Assembly (NCBI RefSeq): GCF_003130255.1
Contig: NZ_NRCN01000001.1
Location: 1,420,501-1,484,500, forward strand
Length of the DNA stretch: 64,000 bases
Reading direction: 5' to 3'
From: Aggregatibacter kilianii
GTDB lineage: Bacteria; Pseudomonadota; Gammaproteobacteria; Enterobacterales; Pasteurellaceae
Of this stretch, positions 56,290 through 64,000 are shown piece after piece. Position 1 is the stretch's first letter, and each line of letters begins with the position of its first letter. A model generated the notes under the pieces. It searched no databases. It saw only the letters and a list, made by a program, of their open reading frames with translations, and was not told where the DNA came from. A program made the translations under genes and the position numbers.

Positions 56290-57726
56290 ATGAAACCAAT
56301 ACATCATGCCTTATTTTGGGTAGCCTTGACTTTGGCGGGGACAGCTACGGCCGAAAAGGTGGCACAGCCTAAAAATAACTTGACCGAAGAACGCATTCAA
56401 ATCGCCGAACCGCAATTACCGCAACCACCACAGGTGGACGAGGCGGCAGATAACAAACACACCCTATCTATCACCAAAGAAGAACTGGCAAAACGACCGG
56501 ATTTAATTATTCGCGGGTTGATTCCGGCATTATTGCAAAACAATTCGGAGGCCGTGGCATTATTACTTCCGTTGTATAAACAGCAGGCACAACAAGATCC
56601 TTTCTTATTGGCTTGGGGAGAGGCGGTGTTGGCAACCCGTCATGGCGATTATGCACCCGCAGTGCAACAATACCGTGAATTATTTGCCCAACGTCCTGAT
56701 ATTTTGCAATTGCGTTATCAATTAGCCCATGCGTTGTTTTTAAATAATGATAATGAGGCGGCGAAAGATCAGTTCCAAAAACTCCGTGCGGAAGTCAATG
56801 ATGTGCCATCACAACAAATGATCGATCAATATTTGATGGCAATTAACCAACGGGATCAGTGGAAAATTAATGGAGGTATCAGTTTTTTAAATGAATCCAA
56901 TATTAATAATGCGCCGAAAGCCGGCACCCGTGTCGGCGGTTGGAAAGCCTGGGAACGGGAACAGGCGCATGGTGTGTCTTACTATTTTGGCGCGGAGAAA
57001 AAATGGTCGCTGCCAAATCAGTTATTTGCGAAATTCGTTTTGGATGGACAAGGCAAATATTATTGGGATAACAAAAAATATAACGAATTTAACGCCAGAA
57101 TTGGCGCCGGTCTTGGCTATCAAACGGCAAATAGCGAATTTTCCCTTCTCCCTTTCACTGAACGACGTTGGTATTCCGGCGGGTCTTCCGGCAGTGATGC
57201 CATGAAACAATTTTCTAAAAATTCCGGTGTGCGCATTGATGTAAGTCATTGGCTTAATAAATCATGGCAAATTTCCACCGCACTTGAATATGGCGAACAG
57301 CGTTATGTCACCCGTAAGCATTTAAATGGCAATAATTATTTATGGTCGAACACCTTATTATTTTTACCTTACAGCGGGCAATATTGGTTCGCCGGCGCAG
57401 ATTATAATCGCGAAAATACGCGCGATCTTGATAATGCTTATCAGCGTAAAAATGTACGTTTAGGTTGGGTGCAAGAATGGCCGTTAGGCATTTCCAGTCG
57501 TCTTTCCGTAGCTTATGCAAGGCGAACTTATCAAGGGGTGGATTTGTTTGGTATTCGTCAAAAAAATAAGGAATACCAAACCAATGTCACTTTATGGCAT
57601 CGTAATGTTTATTTTGGGGGTATTACGCCGAAACTTACCTGGTCGTACCAAAAAAATGACAGCAATCATCCGTTTTATCGCTATGATAAAAATCGGATTT
57701 ATTTAGAAATGAGCAAAACCTTTTAA
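56290..57726 (+). CDS. Slam-like (DUF560) outer-membrane protein
   Basis: Slam proteins move surface lipoproteins across the outer membrane in Neisseria and Pasteurellaceae. The 478 aa have a signal peptide (about 1-21, TATA before EK), a periplasmic TPR-like domain (about 55-190; repeats around DPFLLAWGEAVLATRHGDYAPAVQQYRELF), and a C-terminal DUF560 beta barrel (about 200-478) ending in Phe (IYLEMSKTF). Length and domain order fit the family. No lipoprotein gene lies beside it; neighbours are yjjV and yhdT-panF. The type (Slam1, Slam2 or other) cannot be told by eye. Confidence 0.82.
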   Translation: MKPIHHALFWVALTLAGTATAEKVAQPKNNLTEERIQIAEPQLPQPPQVDEAADNKHTLSITKEELAKRPDLIIRGLIPALLQNNSEAVALLLPLYKQQAQQDPFLLAWGEAVLATRHGDYAPAVQQYRELFAQRPDILQLRYQLAHALFLNNDNEAAKDQFQKLRAEVNDVPSQQMIDQYLMAINQRDQWKINGGISFLNESNINNAPKAGTRVGGWKAWEREQAHGVSYYFGAEKKWSLPNQLFAKFVLDGQGKYYWDNKKYNEFNARIGAGLGYQTANSEFSLLPFTERRWYSGGSSGSDAMKQFSKNSGVRIDVSHWLNKSWQISTALEYGEQRYVTRKHLNGNNYLWSNTLLFLPYSGQYWFAGADYNRENTRDLDNAYQRKNVRLGWVQEWPLGISSRLSVAYARRTYQGVDLFGIRQKNKEYQTNVTLWHRNVYFGGITPKLTWSYQKNDSNHPFYRYDKNRIYLEMSKTF

Positions 57727-57749
57727 TCATGGATTAAGGCAAACATATC

Positions 57750-58025
57750 ATGAAGTTACAACAACGCTATCGACAAGCGGCTAAGGAAGCCCGTTGGACA
57801 TTGGGTTTAACCATCCTTTATGTTATTGGTTGGTGCTTATGCGCCTATTTACCAAAAGGCACACAAGGGCCAATCGGTTTTCCGCTGTGGTTTGAACTGG
57901 CCTGTATTTATCTACCTATTCTCTTTATTGTGGTGGCATATTGGCTGATTAAAATTATGTTTCAGGATATTCCACTGGATGTGGAACAGAAAAATCAAGA
58001 TATGACAATGGAGCGTCATCAATGA
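57750..58025 (+). CDS. yhdT: YhdT family membrane protein
   Basis: A 91-aa protein of the YhdT (DUF997) family with two helices (about 18-36 and 47-69). It nearly always lies just upstream of panF and may be an accessory subunit of the symporter. It overlaps panF by 4 bp (ATGA). No catalytic motif. Confidence 0.88.
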   Translation: MKLQQRYRQAAKEARWTLGLTILYVIGWCLCAYLPKGTQGPIGFPLWFELACIYLPILFIVVAYWLIKIMFQDIPLDVEQKNQDMTMERHQ

Positions 58026-59473
58026 ACCTAGGGATTATTTTTCCGCTCGTCATTTATTTGGCATTTGTATTCGGGGCGGCGATTTATGCTTATGTAAAAC
58101 GTCAAAGAGACGGCGATTTTCTTTCCGAATATTATGTGGGCAACCGTTCCATGACGGGCTTTGTGCTCGCCATGACGACCGCCTCTACTTATGCCAGCGC
58201 CAGTTCCTTTATCGGTGGCCCCGGTGCGGCGTATAAATACGGCTTAGGTTGGGTCTTGCTTGCTATGATCCAAGTGCCTGCGGTGTGGTTGGCACTCGGT
58301 GCGTTGGGGAAAAAATTTGCTTTGCTTTCCCGAGAAACTAACGCCTTGACCATCAATGATTTATTGCTTTATCGCTATAAAAACAAATATTTAGTGTGGA
58401 TTGCCTGCGTCGCGTTGTTGATTGCCTTCTTTGCGGCGATGACCGTGCAATTTATCGGAGGTGCGCGTTTGTTGGAAACGACTATTGGTATTCCTTACAC
58501 CCAAGCCTTATTAATTTTCGCTTTAACCGTGGGGATTTATACCTTTATCGGTGGTTTCCGTGCTGTGGTGTTAACGGACACGATCCAAGGTACCGTGATG
58601 ATTCTAGGCACGATAGTGTTATTGGTCGGCGTGATTTATCAGGTAGGCGGTGTGGAAAGTGCGGTCAAAAAATTAACTGAAATTGACCCTAGCCTCGTCA
58701 GTCCGTACGGACCGAATGAGATGCTGGATTTCCAATTTATGGCGTCTTTCTGGATTTTGGTTTGCTTCGGTGTGGTCGGCTTGCCACACACGGCAGTGCG
58801 TTGCATGGCGTTTAAAGACAGCAAAGCCCTGCACAACGGTATGCTAATCGGCACGATTGTGTTGACCGTTATCATGTTCGGTATGCACTTGGCAGGCGCA
58901 TTGGGGCGCGCTATCGTGCCGGATTTAACGGTGTCGGATAAAGTGATCCCGAGCCTGATGTTGCAAGTGTTGCCACCGATTGTGGCGGGGATTTTCCTCG
59001 CGGCGCCAATGTCGGCGATTATGTCCACGGTGGATGCCCAGCTCATTCAATCGTCTTCTATTTTTGTGAAGGACTTGTATTTGGCGGCAAAACCGCAGGC
59101 GGTGCAAAACCAAAAACGTATCGGTCGAATCTCTTCAGTAATTACATTAATTTTGACCGCACTTTTAATTTTCGCTTCTCTCAATCCGCCGGATATGATC
59201 ATTTGGCTGAATCTGTTTGCCTTTGGTGGTTTGGAAGCCGCATTTTTATGGGTTATCGTATTAGGACTGTATTGGGATAAAGCCAATGCTTACGGCGCGA
59301 TAAGCTCCATGTTGGTCGGTTTAATCTCCTTTATTTTACTCACCCAATTTGGCATTAAACTCTTGGGCTTCAATCCAATTGCACCGGCCTTAGTATTTGG
59401 CTTGATCGCATTTTTAGTGGGAAATAAAATCGGTGAAAAGCGCCATTCAAAGTGCGGTGAAAATGACAGGTAA
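58022..59473 (+). CDS. panF: Sodium/pantothenate symporter PanF
   Basis: PanF imports pantothenate, the coenzyme A and ACP arm precursor, with Na+. The 483-aa SSS-family protein has about 13 helices. Landmarks are [37 protein letters not shown] (start of the SSS core), [12 protein letters not shown] and [20 protein letters not shown]. Two uptake signals lie inside near the 3' end. The following gene is fic, which interrupts the usual panF-prmA pair. Confidence 0.95.
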   Translation: MNLGIIFPLVIYLAFVFGAAIYAYVKRQRDGDFLSEYYVGNRSMTGFVLAMTTASTYASASSFIGGPGAAYKYGLGWVLLAMIQVPAVWLALGALGKKFALLSRETNALTINDLLLYRYKNKYLVWIACVALLIAFFAAMTVQFIGGARLLETTIGIPYTQALLIFALTVGIYTFIGGFRAVVLTDTIQGTVMILGTIVLLVGVIYQVGGVESAVKKLTEIDPSLVSPYGPNEMLDFQFMASFWILVCFGVVGLPHTAVRCMAFKDSKALHNGMLIGTIVLTVIMFGMHLAGALGRAIVPDLTVSDKVIPSLMLQVLPPIVAGIFLAAPMSAIMSTVDAQLIQSSSIFVKDLYLAAKPQAVQNQKRIGRISSVITLILTALLIFASLNPPDMIIWLNLFAFGGLEAAFLWVIVLGLYWDKANAYGAISSMLVGLISFILLTQFGIKLLGFNPIAPALVFGLIAFLVGNKIGEKRHSKCGENDR

Positions 59474-59478
59474 AATAC

Positions 59479-60024
59479 ATGAAAAAAATAGATCAAAAAA
59501 GCTTGGAAAATGCTTACCGCTTGTTTGAAACGAATGATATTCGTCAAATTGAAGTAGGAACGACACGGGGATTACAACAAATTCACCAATATTTATTTCA
59601 ACATTTATATGATTTTGCCGGCGTGATTCGTGAACAAAATATTTCTAAAGGCAATTTTCGTTTTGTTAATTCGTTGTATTTAAAAGAAGCGTTGGGCAAA
59701 ATTGAGCAAATGCCTGAAACGACATTTGAGGAGATTATTAATAAATATGTTGAAATGAATATTGCCCATCCGTTTTTGGAAGGCAATGGACGTTCAACAA
59801 GAATTTGGTTGGATTTAATCTTAAAGAAAAATTTAAGCAAAGTTGTTAATTGGCAAAATGTAGATAAAACCTTATACCTTCAAGCGATGGAGCGTAGTCC
59901 AATTAATGATTTGGAAATTCGCTTTTTACTACAAAATAATTTAACGGATGATGTTGATAATCGTGAAATCATTTTTAAAGGCATTGAGCAATCCTACTAC
60001 TACGAAGGTTATGAAAAAGAATAA
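59479..60024 (+). CDS. fic: Class III Fic protein (protein AMP-transferase)
   Basis: Fic enzymes attach AMP, or sometimes other groups, to target proteins. The 181-aa single domain has the active-site motif [12 protein letters not shown] at residues 97-108, intact with His, Glu, Asn and both Arg. The C-terminal helix has SYYYEG at 172-177, matching the (S/T)xxxE(G/N) inhibitory motif that defines class III, as in the Neisseria NmFic type. So it probably controls itself without an antitoxin partner; no antitoxin gene is seen. It is 5 bp after panF and 12 bp before prmA, and looks more AT-rich than both. Confidence 0.9.
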   Translation: MKKIDQKSLENAYRLFETNDIRQIEVGTTRGLQQIHQYLFQHLYDFAGVIREQNISKGNFRFVNSLYLKEALGKIEQMPETTFEEIINKYVEMNIAHPFLEGNGRSTRIWLDLILKKNLSKVVNWQNVDKTLYLQAMERSPINDLEIRFLLQNNLTDDVDNREIIFKGIEQSYYYEGYEKE

Positions 60025-60036
60025 AAGGATAAACAA

Positions 60037-60921
60037 ATGGCTTGGATTCAAATTCGCCTAAACAGTACTAACGAAAAGGCAGAGCAAATCAGTGATTTTT
60101 TAGAAGAGATCGGCTCGGTGTCGGTTACCTTCATGGACAGCCAAGACACGCCGATTTTTGAACCGCTACCGGGAGAAACACGGCTTTGGGGCAACACTGA
60201 CGTGATCGCCTTGTTTGATGCGGAAACCGATATGAATGTAATCGTGGATGCACTTAAACAAGCGAAGCATTTAGACGAAAATTCCGCCTATAAAATCGAA
60301 CAAATCGAAGACAAAGATTGGGAACGCGAGTGGATGGATAATTTCCATCCAATGCAATTCGGCAAGCGTTTGTGGATTTGTCCGAGTTGGCGTGACGTGC
60401 CGGAGCCGCATGCGGTCAATGTGATGTTGGATCCGGGCTTGGCATTTGGTACCGGAACACATCCGACCACCGCCCTTTGCTTGGAATGGCTTGATGGTTT
60501 GGATTTGAAAGATAAGACGGTGATCGATTTCGGTTGTGGTTCAGGTATCCTTGCCATTGCGTCGTTAAAGCTTGGCGCGAAAAGTGCGGTGGGCATTGAT
60601 ATTGATCCGCAAGCGATTTTAGCCAGCCGTAATAATGCGGAGCAAAACGGTGTTGCCGATCGTTTGCAGCTGTTTTTGTCGGATGAAAAACCGTCTGACT
60701 TAAAGGCTGATGTGGTGGTGGCGAATATTTTGGCCGGCCCATTAAAAGAACTTTATCCTGTGATTAGCCAATTGGTTAAACCAAATGGCGTGTTGGGGCT
60801 GTCCGGTATTTTAGCGACTCAAGCGCAGTCCGTGTGTGATGCTTACGCTGAAAGTTTTGATTTAGAGCCGGTGGCGGAACGGGAAGAGTGGTGTCGGATT
60901 ACAGGTAATCTCAAATCTTAA
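60037..60921 (+). CDS. prmA: Ribosomal protein L11 methyltransferase PrmA
   Basis: PrmA trimethylates several residues of L11. The 294 aa contain an N-terminal recognition domain (about 1-105), SAM motif I in [19 protein letters not shown], and the NILAGPL block typical of the family. It is part of the conserved panF-prmA-dusB-fis order. A USS-pair hairpin follows it. Confidence 0.96.
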   Translation: MAWIQIRLNSTNEKAEQISDFLEEIGSVSVTFMDSQDTPIFEPLPGETRLWGNTDVIALFDAETDMNVIVDALKQAKHLDENSAYKIEQIEDKDWEREWMDNFHPMQFGKRLWICPSWRDVPEPHAVNVMLDPGLAFGTGTHPTTALCLEWLDGLDLKDKTVIDFGCGSGILAIASLKLGAKSAVGIDIDPQAILASRNNAEQNGVADRLQLFLSDEKPSDLKADVVVANILAGPLKELYPVISQLVKPNGVLGLSGILATQAQSVCDAYAESFDLEPVAEREEWCRITGNLKS

Positions 60922-60942
60922 TCGTTTTATCAATAGGTTAGT

Positions 60943-60989
60943 AAAAAAGTGCGGTGGAAAAATATTTTGTTTTTTCACCGCACTTTTTT
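60943..60989. terminator. USS-pair terminator after prmA
   Basis: AAAAAAGTGCGGTG (60943-60956) and CACCGCACTTTTTT (60976-60989) form a 14-bp stem. The intervening segment, GGAAAAA facing GTTTTTT, may extend it. The T-run is contained in the right arm. It separates prmA from dusB-fis. Confidence 0.75.
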
Positions 60990-61149
60990 GCTTTTTTATG
61001 CAAGAAAGTAACTAAAATCCATAAAAATTTTATGGATAATGTCAAGGGGTAATTTCTATTTTTTCACATAAATTTGACAAAATTAAATGAATCAAAAAAA
61101 TTTACAAATTTGTATAAAAAACACGCTTTCCAAACGCATTAAAAGTGCG

Positions 61150-61155
61150 TATGAT
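61150..61155 (+). promoter_or_regulatory. Candidate -10 box for dusB-fis with GC-rich discriminator
   Basis: The 296-bp spacer between prmA and dusB (60922-61217) contains the USS terminator, then a very AT-rich stretch (about 61020-61130), then TATGAT followed by AGCACGCC. A GC-rich discriminator after the -10 box is the mark of promoters under stringent control, known for fis in E. coli. The -35 (TTTCCA) is weak. A small stem, CCTTG with CAAGG, lies in the leader. Confidence 0.45.
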
Positions 61156-61217
61156 AGCACGCCTTGTCAGTAGGCAAGGGAGTTTGATTAAGTAATTGAA
61201 ATGTAGTGGAGTCGCGG

Positions 61218-62180
61218 GTGCATATTGGTTTTTATCAATTAAAAAATCGCATTTTGCTGGCGCCCATGGCAGGGATTACCGATCAACCTTTTCGTCGAAT
61301 TTGTGCAACTTATGGCGCAGGTTTGACTTTCTCAGAAATGATGTCAACCAACCCGCAGGTATGGCATACCGAGAAATCGAAATTGCGCTTGGCTCATCAC
61401 CAAGAAGCAGGCATAAATGCCGTACAAATTGCGGGTTCAGATCCTGATGAAATGGCGCAAGCCGCTCAAGTGAATGTCGAATATGGCGCTCAGATTATTG
61501 ATATTAATATGGGCTGCCCGGCAAAGAAGGTGAATCGTAAAATGGCGGGTTCCGCACTTTTACAATATCCCCAACTTGTCCGACAAATTCTTGAGACTGT
61601 AGTGAAATCTGTTGAGGTTCCGGTAACCTTAAAAATTCGCACAGGTTGGGATTTGGAAAATCGAAATTGTGTAGAAATTGCCAAAATCGCGGAACAAAGC
61701 GGTATTCAAGCGTTAACCATTCATGGTCGTACCCGAGCCTGTAAATTTGAAGGCGATGCGGAATATGAACATATTCGTTTGGTGAAACAGCAGGTTGCCA
61801 TTCCGGTGATTGCTAATGGCGATATTACTTCTGCCCAAAAAGCCAAAGCGGTGCTCGATTACACGGGTGCTGATGGCATTATGATCGGACGTGGAGCCTT
61901 AGGCCGACCATGGTTATTTCAATCTGTGGTTGGGCTGGTGGAGCATGATTCGATTATTCAGGAACCAAGTCCAGAAGAAAAATATTGTGTAATTTTGCAG
62001 CATATCCGTGAATTGCATCGCTTTTACGGAGAAGAAAAAGGCTACCGAATTGCGCGTAAGCATATTGCTTGGTATTTACAGGACATTCAACCCGATTCTG
62101 TTTTTAAACAAGATTTTAATGCGATAACCTCTGCTTCGGCACAATTATCCGCATTAGAACAATATTTTAGTTTAATTTGA
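61218..62180 (+). CDS. dusB: tRNA-dihydrouridine synthase B
   Basis: DusB is an FMN enzyme that reduces uridine 17 in tRNA. The 320-aa reading starts at GTG 61218 ([19 protein letters not shown]) because GGAG lies 6 bp upstream; GTG 61206 would add four residues but has no binding site. The catalytic Cys is in [12 protein letters not shown], and the FMN blocks [18 protein letters not shown] and [11 protein letters not shown] are intact. It is 20 bp before fis, as in E. coli. Confidence 0.94.
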   Translation: MHIGFYQLKNRILLAPMAGITDQPFRRICATYGAGLTFSEMMSTNPQVWHTEKSKLRLAHHQEAGINAVQIAGSDPDEMAQAAQVNVEYGAQIIDINMGCPAKKVNRKMAGSALLQYPQLVRQILETVVKSVEVPVTLKIRTGWDLENRNCVEIAKIAEQSGIQALTIHGRTRACKFEGDAEYEHIRLVKQQVAIPVIANGDITSAQKAKAVLDYTGADGIMIGRGALGRPWLFQSVVGLVEHDSIIQEPSPEEKYCVILQHIRELHRFYGEEKGYRIARKHIAWYLQDIQPDSVFKQDFNAITSASAQLSALEQYFSLI

Positions 62181-62200
62181 TTTAATTAATGGATAGAAAA

Positions 62201-62497
62201 ATGTTAGAACAACGTAATCCGGCGGAAGCATTAACTGTTTCAGTGCTGAATTCTCAATCTCAAGTGACCAACAAACCATTGCGCGACTCTGTAAAACAAG
62301 CGTTAAGAAATTATTTATCCCAATTAGACGGTCAAGATGTGAATGATCTGTATGAATTGGTATTGGCAGAAGTCGAACACCCAATGTTGGATATGGTTAT
62401 GCAATATACTCGCGGTAATCAAACCCGCGCCGCAACAATGCTTGGCATCAACCGTGGCACTTTGCGTAAAAAATTAAAAAAATACGGTATGGGTTAG
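62201..62497 (+). CDS. fis: DNA-binding protein Fis
   Basis: Fis bends DNA and activates rRNA promoters during fast growth. The 98 aa start [19 protein letters not shown]. The C-terminal helix-turn-helix [25 protein letters not shown] is nearly the same as in E. coli. The ATG at 62201 is chosen by this alignment; ATG 62189 lies four codons earlier. It is the last gene of the dusB-fis operon. Confidence 0.97.
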   Translation: MLEQRNPAEALTVSVLNSQSQVTNKPLRDSVKQALRNYLSQLDGQDVNDLYELVLAEVEHPMLDMVMQYTRGNQTRAATMLGINRGTLRKKLKKYGMG

Positions 62498-62521
62498 TTT
62501 TTAACTCATTTTTGACCATCG

Positions 62522-62550
62522 CCCTTGTCGTTTTTGGCAAGGGTTTTTTT
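62522..62550 (+). terminator. Intrinsic terminator after fis
   Basis: CCCTTG (62522-62527) and CAAGGG (62538-62543) form a 6-bp GC-rich stem followed by seven T. Confidence 0.7.
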
Positions 62551-62577
62551 ATGCTTTTTTCCCGCTTGTTTTTTCTT

Positions 62578-62593
62578 GCGCAAACGTTTTCGT
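62578..62593. promoter_or_regulatory. PurR operator upstream of purL
   Basis: GCGCAAACGTTTTCGT differs at one position from the PurR consensus ACGCAAACGTTTTCGT. It overlaps the -35 region of a promoter whose -10 box is TATAAT at 62610-62615, about 66 bp before the purL start. Binding here would block transcription when hypoxanthine or guanine is plentiful. Confidence 0.8.
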
Positions 62594-62658
62594 TTATCCT
62601 GATTTCCTTTATAATAGCCCGCAATTTTTGTTTCAATTCAACCTCAAAGGTAATCCTC

Positions 62659-64000
62659 ATGTTCCAAACTTTCCGTGGCTCTCCGGCGCTTTCCGAATTC
62701 CGTATCAATGGCTTAATGCAAAAATTCCAACAGCAACAATTACCGGTAAAATCCGTGTATGCGGAGTATGTGCATTTTGTGGCATTAAACGCCGCCCTTT
62801 CTGCTGAACAGGAAGCGAAACTGAAAGCCTTGTTGCATTACGGACCGACCCTTGCCGAACACGAAGCCAAAGGGGAAAGTTTTATTGTGATCCCGCGTGT
62901 CGGTACCATTTCCTCTTGGTCGTCTAAAGCCACCGACATTGCCCACAACTGTTGCTTGAACGAAGTAGAACGCATTGAGCGCGGTTTGGCGTATTACTTT
63001 GAATTGACACAGCCGTTAGATGAAAAAACAACGGAAAAACTGACCGCACTTTTACATGACCGCATGATGGAAACCGTGGTTCGCAAGGCAGACGAGGCGG
63101 AAGTGTTGTTCCGTCAACAAGAACCGAAGCCGTTCAAAACCGTGGATATTTTAAATGGCGGACGCAGTGCCTTAGAAAGTGCCAACGTAGAACTCGGCTT
63201 GGCATTGGCGGAAGATGAAATCGATTATTTGATGGAAAATTTCACCGCACTTGGACGCAACCCGCACGACATTGAGCTTTATATGTTCGCGCAAGCCAAC
63301 TCGGAACATTGCCGCCACAAAATTTTCAATGCCGACTGGATTATCGACGGCAAAAAACAGGATAAATCCCTGTTCAAAATGATCAAAAATACCTTTGAGA
63401 AAACCCCTGATTTCGTGCTTTCTGCTTATAAAGATAATGCGGCAGTCATGGAAGGTTCCAAAGCGGGACGTTTCTTCCCGGATCAAGACGGCATTTACCG
63501 TTATCACAATGAAGACACTCACATTTTGATGAAAGTGGAAACCCACAACCACCCGACTGCCATTTCTCCGTTCCCGGGCGCGGCAACCGGCTCCGGTGGG
63601 GAAATCCGTGACGAAGGCGCGACCGGTCGTGGCGCCAAACCAAAAGCGGGTTTGGTGGGCTTCTCTGTGTCCAACTTATGCATTCCAAACTTTGAGCAAC
63701 CTTGGGAAGCGCCGCTTTCTAAACCGAATCGTATTGCTTCCGCCTTAGATATTATGTTGGAAGGCCCGTTAGGTGGCGCGGCGTTTAACAACGAATTCGG
63801 TCGCCCTGCATTGCTCGGCTATTTCCGCACTTACGAACAAAAAGTGAATAGCTTCAACGGAGAAGAAGTACGTGGGTACCACAAACCAATCATGTTGGCG
63901 GGCGGTATCGGCAACATTCGTGCCGAACACGTGCAAAAAGGCGACATTCCGGTGGGCGCAAAACTGGTTGTGCTTGGCGGCCCTGCCATGAACATCGGCT
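62659..64000 (+). CDS. purL: Phosphoribosylformylglycinamidine synthase PurL (5' part, cut by window end)
   Basis: PurL makes FGAM from FGAR, glutamine and ATP in purine synthesis. The window holds the first 447 codons of a protein of about 1,300. The frame starts [19 protein letters not shown] after TCAAAGG. Seen are the N-terminal PurS-like domain and the linker, then [48 protein letters not shown] (split here across the first synthetase domain), and [14 protein letters not shown] near the end. PurR control is suggested by the operator upstream. Confidence 0.96.
   Translation, partial: MFQTFRGSPALSEFRINGLMQKFQQQQLPVKSVYAEYVHFVALNAALSAEQEAKLKALLHYGPTLAEHEAKGESFIVIPRVGTISSWSSKATDIAHNCCLNEVERIERGLAYYFELTQPLDEKTTEKLTALLHDRMMETVVRKADEAEVLFRQQEPKPFKTVDILNGGRSALESANVELGLALAEDEIDYLMENFTALGRNPHDIELYMFAQANSEHCRHKIFNADWIIDGKKQDKSLFKMIKNTFEKTPDFVLSAYKDNAAVMEGSKAGRFFPDQDGIYRYHNEDTHILMKVETHNHPTAISPFPGAATGSGGEIRDEGATGRGAKPKAGLVGFSVSNLCIPNFEQPWEAPLSKPNRIASALDIMLEGPLGGAAFNNEFGRPALLGYFRTYEQKVNSFNGEEVRGYHKPIMLAGGIGNIRAEHVQKGDIPVGAKLVVLGGPAMNIG

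Noticed and set aside
58639-59046. 135-codon minus-strand frame in panF
   Set aside because: Antisense to the SSS core of panF; composition reflects the reverse of membrane codons.

Overview
This is chromosomal DNA from a member of the Pasteurellaceae, most like Aggregatibacter or Haemophilus. The main evidence is about 59 copies (counted by eye) of the 9-bp DNA uptake core AAGTGCGGT or its complement, on both strands, inside genes and as inverted pairs between them. Gene content and order fit: bamA-skp-lpxD-fabZ-lpxA-lpxB-rnhB, yceD-rpmF-plsX-fabH-fabD-fabG-acpP, rsfS-rlmH-mrdA-mrdB-rlpA-dacA-ybeD-lipB-lipA and panF-prmA-dusB-fis. The base composition looks moderate, less AT-rich than H. influenzae, which leans towards Aggregatibacter. 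The species cannot be fixed from the sequence alone. I saw no rRNA, tRNA, CRISPR array, insertion sequence or prophage.

Layout. 1-6.7 kb: 3' part of bamA, then skp and the lipid A / fatty-acid genes through rnhB. 6.8-8.6 kb: an anion transporter with two RCK_C domains. 8.6-10.8 kb: a phospholipid gene set ynbA-plsC-like-ynbB. 10.9-14 kb: mog, ybhA (minus strand), glnB and a PerM/AI-2E family protein. 14.1-18.1 kb: mltG-tmk-(unknown membrane protein)-holB-tatD family. 18.1-21.3 kb: DUF1523 protein, paeA, a gene relic and a secreted hypothetical. 21.3-26 kb: folA, yjjB, yjjP, proB, fklB and psd. 26.2-29.6 kb: ynbC-ynbD plus a small membrane protein. 29.8-35.5 kb: a broken bioC, a decayed yceD copy, then bioA-bioF-bioG-bioC-bioD. 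35.5-40.6 kb: the fatty-acid synthesis cluster. 40.8-45 kb: an MFS transporter, rho and rhlB. 45-53.2 kb: cell elongation and lipoate genes. 53.3-56.2 kb: cysS, ppiB and a second TatD-family gene. 56.3-57.7 kb: a Slam-like outer-membrane protein. 57.7-62.5 kb: yhdT-panF-fic-prmA-dusB-fis. The window ends inside purL.

Most of the window is envelope biogenesis: outer-membrane protein assembly (bamA, skp), lipid A (lpxD, lpxA, lpxB), fatty acid and phospholipid synthesis (fab genes, acpP, plsX, psd), peptidoglycan elongation (mrdA, mrdB, rlpA, dacA, mltG) and cofactors made from acyl-ACP (biotin, lipoate).

The best candidate for an under-described system is the YnbABCD-type lipid pathway, split here into two loci about 15 kb apart. 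Its parts are a CDP-alcohol phosphotransferase, an acyltransferase, a CdsA-like protein, a hydrolase-methyltransferase fusion and a PAP2/dual-specificity phosphatase fusion. The second notable region is the biotin locus. A frameshifted bioC and a deleted yceD copy lie directly upstream of bioA, and the yceD relic keeps a near-consensus promoter that may now drive the biotin genes. A class III Fic enzyme inside panF-prmA and a Slam without an evident neighbouring substrate are further accessory features.
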